Source: a virus. From it: a stretch of 64,000 nucleotides of DNA. The stretch spans positions 1-64,000 of the IMG/VR virus record IMGVR_UViG_3300028829_005098; one strand, 5' to 3'. The position numbers and the translations under genes were made by a program. Of the stretch, positions 59,332-64,000 are shown piece by piece. The notes beneath the pieces are model-generated. The model worked only from the letters and a program-made list of their open reading frames with translations. It was not told the DNA's origin and made no database searches. Position 1 is the first letter of the stretch, and each line of letters begins with the position of its first letter.

Positions 59332-60248
59332 AACCTCTGTTTCATTAATTCAGAAAAGTCTAGTTGTCCGCAACTTTTTATTTTCTTTGTAATTTGTTCA
59401 AACCCCAAATCGGCTGCATCTTGTTCTTCCACTTTAACTAACTTAACCGAAATCCCCTTGTTTAACAATTGCTCGGATATTTTAAGTGCATTTTTATATG
59501 CATCTTTATCAAGAACTATTGTTACATTATTAACATGATGCTCAACCAATTTCATTTTAAGTTTATCAGGAATGTTTTTACCTAACATCGGTATAGCATT
59601 TCTACGAATTGCGATTGCATCAAAAACTCCTTCGCACAATATAATTGGTTCAGAAAAATCAACTTGATTTTCAAACACAACCACATCTTTACTAACTTTT
59701 GGATTTTTATATCTTAAATAAGCATTTCCTATAAAATCACGAGCAATAAAGTAATTTAATTGATTATCCGAATCGTAAGACGGAACAATGATTCTATTTT
59801 CATATTCCCCTTCCTCACAATATCCTATATTATATCGTTCTATATCATAAGAAAATATATTTCTTTTTTTTAGATAATTTATAGCAATATTATGATTACG
59901 AGATTTGGTGGAAGAATGTAATAAAGATTTAAACTCAAACGGAAGATGAATTTTGTTTTCTACTTCTTTTTCAAGTTTTATATTCTTTGGTAATTTTACT
60001 ATTGTAGATAATTCTTGAAAATAATCAGGAGACACTTGCATTTTCTTGAATAAACTAAATATGCTTCTTCCTTTAGAATTGGTGTCAATCCAACTCTGCC
60101 ATCTTTGAGTTGTTAAGTTAACTGCAAGTTTTGGTTTTCTGTGGTTGGAGAACGGGCACATAAACATAGCTTCGTCTTTGGAAACTATTTTACCAGTTCC
60201 CAAAACTTTTTGAAGTAAATTCAAAAGTTTTTGTTCAAATATGCCCAC
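59319..60248 (-). CDS. DNA primase (T4 gp61-like) with degenerate zinc site
   Basis: 309 residues. It should make RNA primers with the gp41-like helicase. The N-terminal zinc-ribbon segment is CPFSNHRKPKLAVNL (Cys31, His36) followed by WQSWIDTNSKGRS; primases usually have CPxC and a later C-x2-C, so three of the expected metal ligands are Ser or Asp here. The Toprim domain has IILCEGVFDAIAIRR (about 199, catalytic Glu) and VTIVLDKDAYK (about 243, DxD). YNIGYCEEGEYENRIIVPSY precedes it as in DnaG-type proteins. T4 gp61 has 342 residues. It starts 4 bases after the resolvase gene. Confidence 0.86.
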   Translation of the reverse strand: MGIFEQKLLNLLQKVLGTGKIVSKDEAMFMCPFSNHRKPKLAVNLTTQRWQSWIDTNSKGRSIFSLFKKMQVSPDYFQELSTIVKLPKNIKLEKEVENKIHLPFEFKSLLHSSTKSRNHNIAINYLKKRNIFSYDIERYNIGYCEEGEYENRIIVPSYDSDNQLNYFIARDFIGNAYLRYKNPKVSKDVVVFENQVDFSEPIILCEGVFDAIAIRRNAIPMLGKNIPDKLKMKLVEHHVNNVTIVLDKDAYKNALKISEQLLNKGISVKLVKVEEQDAADLGFEQITKKIKSCGQLDFSELMKQRLCLS

Positions 60249-60252
60249 TATA

Positions 60253-60777
60253 CTATTCAGAATACCAATGATACAATGATGCTACTACCGCATCAAGCAT
60301 ATCATAATTTTTTTTATCATAATTTTTCTTAGTATTATAGTGAGTAAATTCAGATAAATCAAGCATATTATCTAAGTTGTTCTTAACAAATGTTTTGCTA
60401 TCTACACCAGATTCTCTTGATTTTCCAAAAACTGCTTTTCGCATTGTAGACACATTAATATGCTCTACTTCTATATTATACATCTCTTCTACTACATAAC
60501 TTATTATAGCATTACACTTTGCTAACTTTACAATAGTTTGTTGACTAGTTCTTCCTCCACCAAAACCACTTAACGAGTCTTCTACAATTATAAAGCAAGG
60601 TTGCAGTCGAGTATTTTTTAACTCATCTGCAACCTTGTGTGCTTTTTTCTTTATGGAGTTTTCTTTATTAACAGAAACAAATCCTGCGTGGATTATGTTT
60701 TCTTGGGAAGATGAAAAACAATAGCCTATTGTAGTTGAACTTATATCAAGTCCGAGAGATATTGGGTTATTTGACAT
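60253..60777 (-). CDS. RuvC-like Holliday junction resolvase
   Basis: 174 residues, the length of E. coli RuvC (173). The four acidic residues of the RuvC active site are in place: Asp11 (SLGLDISSTTIGY), Glu66 (FIIVEDSLSGFGGGR), and Asp159/Asp162 (YDMLDAVVASLYHW); RuvC has Asp7, Glu66, Asp138, Asp141, with the same 3-residue spacing of the last pair. VNVSTMRKAVFGKS-type residues (INVSTMRKAVFGK) match the region before the last motif. It would resolve branched DNA before packaging, replacing T4 endonuclease VII. The start codon lies in a hairpin. Confidence 0.85.
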   Translation of the reverse strand: MSNNPISLGLDISSTTIGYCFSSSQENIIHAGFVSVNKENSIKKKAHKVADELKNTRLQPCFIIVEDSLSGFGGGRTSQQTIVKLAKCNAIISYVVEEMYNIEVEHINVSTMRKAVFGKSRESGVDSKTFVKNNLDNMLDLSEFTHYNTKKNYDKKNYDMLDAVVASLYHWYSE

Positions 60778-60794
60778 ACCAAATGATATGTCAA
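60771..60794 (-). promoter_or_regulatory. Inverted repeat over the resolvase start codon
   Basis: TTGACATA and TATGTCAA flank an 8-base loop. The ATG of the resolvase gene lies in one arm. No Shine-Dalgarno sequence is seen upstream. The element could hide the start codon in the message or be a protein-binding operator. Confidence 0.5.
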
Positions 60795-60813
60795 AAATTT
60801 TTAAAGGTCAATG

Positions 60814-61404
60814 TTATTCAACACCTGAACGTGAGTTTCCGAGAACACTTGATCCGGATGACATTGCACCTGAACCTTGAGTTGCTACAAGTGACGTCAT
60901 CCATTCTTGGTATCTTTCGGTATCAAAACTTGTTCCACCACCTGAACGATAAAAACTACCTTTAGCAGCTGCTTCAGGACTACCTCCTCCGTAATCACTA
61001 TAAGTTGACATACCACGACTTATTTTGGTTGTGAATCCTGATATTGTTGATGATCCACCAAAACTATCGTTCATAGCTGCATCTACATCAGAGTTACCTC
61101 TATAAATGCCCTGTTCAGATGATTTAATTGCCTGTCCATAACCAAAGAAGTTAACACCTTGACCACGACCTGTTGCATTTGCAAATGAATTAAGTTGTGG
61201 TGCAGCCCCCGCTATTGGTGATGGCATAGATTCTCTGTAAAATGTTCCTTTGAGTTTTCCAGGTACTCCGTTTCCTCCGAAACGACCTTCAATACCACCA
61301 CGACGTCTTGAAAATCCACTTTGAAAGTCAACAAGACCTTTCCCACTGTCTAAACTATTTGCTTTAGTTGCTCCAGTTCCCATTCTTTTATCTTCGCCTG
61401 CCAT
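60814..61404 (-). CDS. Small virion protein, paralogue of the baseplate protein N-terminus
   Basis: 196 residues, rich in Gly and Ser. It shares a series of elements in the same order with residues 30-220 of the baseplate protein at 16955-19489: FYRESMPSPIAGAAP, GQGVNFFGYG, SGFTTK, then YGGGSPEAAAKGSFYR and TERYQEWM. It lacks the ordered C-terminal domain of the larger protein. AAGGAG lies 10 bases before the ATG and a promoter-like motif 43 bases upstream, so it looks like a late gene although it precedes replication genes. A decoration or connector role in the baseplate is inferred from the paralogy. Confidence 0.65.
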   Translation of the reverse strand: MAGEDKRMGTGATKANSLDSGKGLVDFQSGFSRRRGGIEGRFGGNGVPGKLKGTFYRESMPSPIAGAAPQLNSFANATGRGQGVNFFGYGQAIKSSEQGIYRGNSDVDAAMNDSFGGSSTISGFTTKISRGMSTYSDYGGGSPEAAAKGSFYRSGGGTSFDTERYQEWMTSLVATQGSGAMSSGSSVLGNSRSGVE

Positions 61405-61447
61405 AATATTTGTCTCCTTTTTTATTTTTTAGTTAAATAAGTTTAAT

Positions 61448-61455
61448 ATAAATAT
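61448..61455 (-). promoter_or_regulatory. ATATTTAT promoter-like motif before the small virion protein
   Basis: Coding-strand GGTATATTTATATT, 43 bases upstream of the ATG at 61404 with a Shine-Dalgarno sequence between. Confidence 0.45.
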
Positions 61456-61467
61456 ACCACTATAATC

Positions 61468-64000
61468 TCAAACGTCATATTTTATCAAAAAATTTATTGG
61501 GTAATTTGGAATAATTTTCACAGGTTTAGCAAGTTTAGCAGTCATAACTAAATCAGGACCATCATATAAACCTACGGTTGTAGCATATGGTGCTAAATAA
61601 CTACCCTTTTTATCCTGCTTGTTTTTCTCTTCATAATCCAAGAAATTGTTTAATATTTTACGACCATTGTATTTTCCTGTTTTTTGATCTAAATATTCTA
61701 TAATTTGATAAGCATTGGGTCTTTTTATATTTCTATAAAACGGACTTACTAATCCATCGGTGAGTGCTTTTCCTGTTCTTCCGACAAAATATCTTGCAAG
61801 AAGTTTTGCGTCCGATGCACCAACCACACCGTCACCGTCAATATCAAGACCATTCATACCTAAAAGTCTTAATGCATCTAGTCTATCTAGTATTTTTAAA
61901 TCTTCTTCTTTTGAATTATTATTATTTACAGTAAGGTTATTTAAAATATTCATAATAATAACATCATCTGCTTCACTAATAATAACATCATCATTTGGCC
62001 ATTTGGCATCTTGCTCAAGCACTAAACTATTATCCACTTCAGCTGATGTGTCTTCTGTTTCACTTACTCGTTTAAATGAACCTAGAATATAACGATATAT
62101 ATAAGATAAATCAACTATATCAAATTTTCCGTCATCTGTTACATCAAAGTCAATATCTTCAATTTCTACCGAACTTGGATTTGTACTAACATTAAACTCA
62201 TGTGGATTGACTTTACATACCACTTCATTTTCATATATAGAATTTATTCCATCAAATGAAATTTCATATCCACGCCTACCACCGAGTGAAAGCATATTGC
62301 TAAAATACTCAGTAAGTTCAGTAATAACTGCGATACCATTTTTATAAAATACATTTCCAACATAAACTCTATCTCCGTCACGAATAGTTTTTACGTCATA
62401 TGATATAACCGATCCTTCAACTTGTAATTCGTTATGTTCTAAATTTCCCCAAATAATATCACCACGTTGAGAAAATACATGAGAACAATTATCAAACGAC
62501 ACAATGTTATCATCACCGAAACTTGATATTTGATCTATTGGCCAATCACCAAGAACGGGATTTCCAACATAAATTCGTGTTGAACTTAAAGAAACACTTT
62601 CTCCATATTGAGTTTTGACATTGTTTTTTTCTTTAACACTAACAATTTCTTTTATTGTATAAAGATTATCAGCATCGTCTATTCTATAATATTTTGCACA
62701 ACCTTGTATACTATTTCGTTTAATATTATATATAAATTCTATTTCCTCGGTTGGATCAAACAAATGTCCAATCGTTTTTACAAAGAAACAAATCTTACTA
62801 TTTTCAAATTTGGTTTTATCACGATATACACCACGTGTAAGTGTTCCGTTTCCGTCTGTATCTATATAGTTTTTTTCGGAATAAATAAATGATGCTCGTA
62901 TTTCAAAGTCAGAGATAGTTTCTAAGTCAATATCTGTAATTGATTTTGTATCAATGCATATCATCATGTCTACTTGATTCAAACCTAGATATTCATATTC
63001 AAAAGATGTAAATAAACTTTGGACAACTGTATAAAATTCTTCCGAATTATTTTCTACTCCAAGTTTATAATCAGGAATTTTAAATTCTTTGCCTTCGTTT
63101 AATATCTGTATTCTACTTTGGTCTGTACATGGTGATCCAATTAATAAATCATTTCCTATTAACGATACATCACAACCGAATTTATTATTGTATCTCCGTT
63201 CAACATCATCGTCTTCGTATATCTTTCTTATATAATTTAATGTATTATCTTCAATCTTATACATCCACACAGATCCTGCTGAGAAAGAAATTCCCTGCGT
63301 TAACTCTACATCCGTGTCTACATATTTCCTATCATTTGAATCTCCGATGAATATATACTTTCCATTAGTTTCAAGTGATGTACCAAAGTTACTATATTTA
63401 TTTTCAAAATATTTATATGGATATTTTACCATATCTTTTCTAGATTCTACATTTACTATCTTTGGATTTATTGAAAAACTAATTACAGATGGTGTTCCCA
63501 CTAAAAATGATCCCAAATATCTGCCTATATATATATTATGGTCTCCTGCGTCAATATCATCAAATTTAATTGTAAATTTGTTTGAACTATCTATAACATT
63601 TCCATTGTGTAAAATTCTACTATTATACTTATCCGTTCCTTCACCGAATAGTTTATCTATTCTATATATAAATCCTTTACCGGTGGATTCTGCAACCTGC
63701 TTTGTTTCCACTTCAATAGTTATTGAATCATCATTAACTTCATACTTTATTTTATTAAAATAGTCTTGAGATAAAATTAACTTACTTGAATCGTAGTTGT
63801 AAATTTCATTCTTATAAAATGACTGAATATGTTTCCAAATATCGCAACTTCCTGTTTCAGATGGTCTTTTTCTAAATAAATATGCTTTTTTGTCATCGGT
63901 GTCAGGTGTAGTAGATAATAAAACATCACCAAACAGTTTTACCTTTTGTCCGAGTTTCTGTGACCCACTTGCTCTTACAATTGAAACAAGTTCCCATGTA
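61468..64000 (-). CDS. Large virion-type protein with FG-GAP beta-propeller and dockerin repeats (5' end outside window)
   Basis: The frame is open to the window edge, giving at least 843 residues; the start is not in view (GTG at 63711 is internal). The N-terminal 500 visible residues hold FG-GAP/integrin-type blades: KLFGDVLLSTTPDTDD at the edge, FGTSLETNGKYIFIGDSND, FGCDVSLIGNDLLIGSPC, and GESVSLSSTRIYVGNPVLGD. The C-terminal part has two calcium-binding dockerin repeats: DVTDDGKFDIVDLSYIYRYI (about 62075-62147) and DIDGDGVVGASDAKLLARYF (about 61781-61845), with a degenerate one between. Such proteins are surface adhesins or fibre-associated structural proteins in large phages. A tail fibre or decoration role is inferred. 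Confidence 0.72.
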   Translation of the reverse strand, partial: TWELVSIVRASGSQKLGQKVKLFGDVLLSTTPDTDDKKAYLFRKRPSETGSCDIWKHIQSFYKNEIYNYDSSKLILSQDYFNKIKYEVNDDSITIEVETKQVAESTGKGFIYRIDKLFGEGTDKYNSRILHNGNVIDSSNKFTIKFDDIDAGDHNIYIGRYLGSFLVGTPSVISFSINPKIVNVESRKDMVKYPYKYFENKYSNFGTSLETNGKYIFIGDSNDRKYVDTDVELTQGISFSAGSVWMYKIEDNTLNYIRKIYEDDDVERRYNNKFGCDVSLIGNDLLIGSPCTDQSRIQILNEGKEFKIPDYKLGVENNSEEFYTVVQSLFTSFEYEYLGLNQVDMMICIDTKSITDIDLETISDFEIRASFIYSEKNYIDTDGNGTLTRGVYRDKTKFENSKICFFVKTIGHLFDPTEEIEFIYNIKRNSIQGCAKYYRIDDADNLYTIKEIVSVKEKNNVKTQYGESVSLSSTRIYVGNPVLGDWPIDQISSFGDDNIVSFDNCSHVFSQRGDIIWGNLEHNELQVEGSVISYDVKTIRDGDRVYVGNVFYKNGIAVITELTEYFSNMLSLGGRRGYEISFDGINSIYENEVVCKVNPHEFNVSTNPSSVEIEDIDFDVTDDGKFDIVDLSYIYRYILGSFKRVSETEDTSAEVDNSLVLEQDAKWPNDDVIISEADDVIIMNILNNLTVNNNNSKEEDLKILDRLDALRLLGMNGLDIDGDGVVGASDAKLLARYFVGRTGKALTDGLVSPFYRNIKRPNAYQIIEYLDQKTGKYNGRKILNNFLDYEEKNKQDKKGSYLAPYATTVGLYDGPDLVMTAKLAKPVKIIPNYPINFLIKYDV

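Noticed and set aside
1-64000. Search by eye for tRNA genes and CRISPR-like repeats
   Set aside because: No cloverleaf-type sequence with a T-loop and CCA end, and no regularly spaced direct repeats, was seen. The gaps between genes are all too short for an array.

Overview
The window is a 64 kb piece of the genome of a large AT-rich contractile-tailed phage of the T4 superfamily. All supported genes lie on the minus strand, so transcription runs from high to low coordinates. The organism call rests on a set of T4-type genes: portal gp20, large terminase gp17, prohead protease gp21, scaffold gp22, major capsid gp23, neck genes, tail sheath gp18, tail tube gp19, a gp26-like protein, a tape measure protein and baseplate genes, together with a T4-type replication and recombination set (gp41, RNase H/FEN exonuclease, UvsX, gp32, gp46/gp47, gp61). 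A lipoprotein with a lipobox and an LPS-type glycosyltransferase-like gene suggest a Gram-negative host. There are no tRNAs, no CRISPR arrays, no insertion sequences that I can see, and no gene-free stretch over about 210 bases.

Layout in direction of transcription. 64000-60814: two virion-type genes, one an FG-GAP/dockerin protein cut by the window edge and one a small paralogue of a baseplate protein. 60777-55112: RuvC-like resolvase, primase, and an Mre11/Rad50 (gp47/gp46) locus in which gp47 is split by a glycosyltransferase-like gene and its C-terminal part is fused to gp46. 55068-48355: P-loop kinase, small proteins, an 835-residue nucleotidyltransferase/ligase fusion and a very basic protein, leading into the terminase. 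48295-35980: terminase, lipoprotein, portal, a run of small head proteins, protease, scaffold, capsid. 35886-28354: neck genes, sheath, a membrane protein and tail tube. 28260-13291: tail chaperone-like genes, a 2245-residue tape measure and the baseplate. 13248-5821: a degenerate family A polymerase-like protein, then a complete PrkA kinase, YeaH/DUF444 VWA protein and SpoVR triad followed by a DNA methyltransferase. 5749-1: gp32, UvsX, exonuclease, helicase gp41 and the start of NrdA.

Signs of regulation: a short AT motif (ATATTTAT on the coding strand) precedes about fifteen transcription units and is nearly absent from coding sequence. In six of them it ends only 4 to 6 bases before the start codon, with no Shine-Dalgarno sequence, which points to leaderless or near-leaderless late messages. 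Strong hairpin terminators follow the capsid, sheath and tail tube genes.

The most unusual content is (1) the complete PrkA-YeaH-SpoVR triad, normally a chromosomal stress operon, in a phage; (2) the gp47 gene interrupted by a glycosyltransferase-like gene with its C-terminal domain fused onto gp46; (3) the nucleotidyltransferase/ligase fusion next to a kinase; (4) a probable +1/-2 frameshift on a T7 run upstream of the tape measure gene; and (5) the directional promoter-like motif. All functional calls come from reading the sequence; no database search was run.
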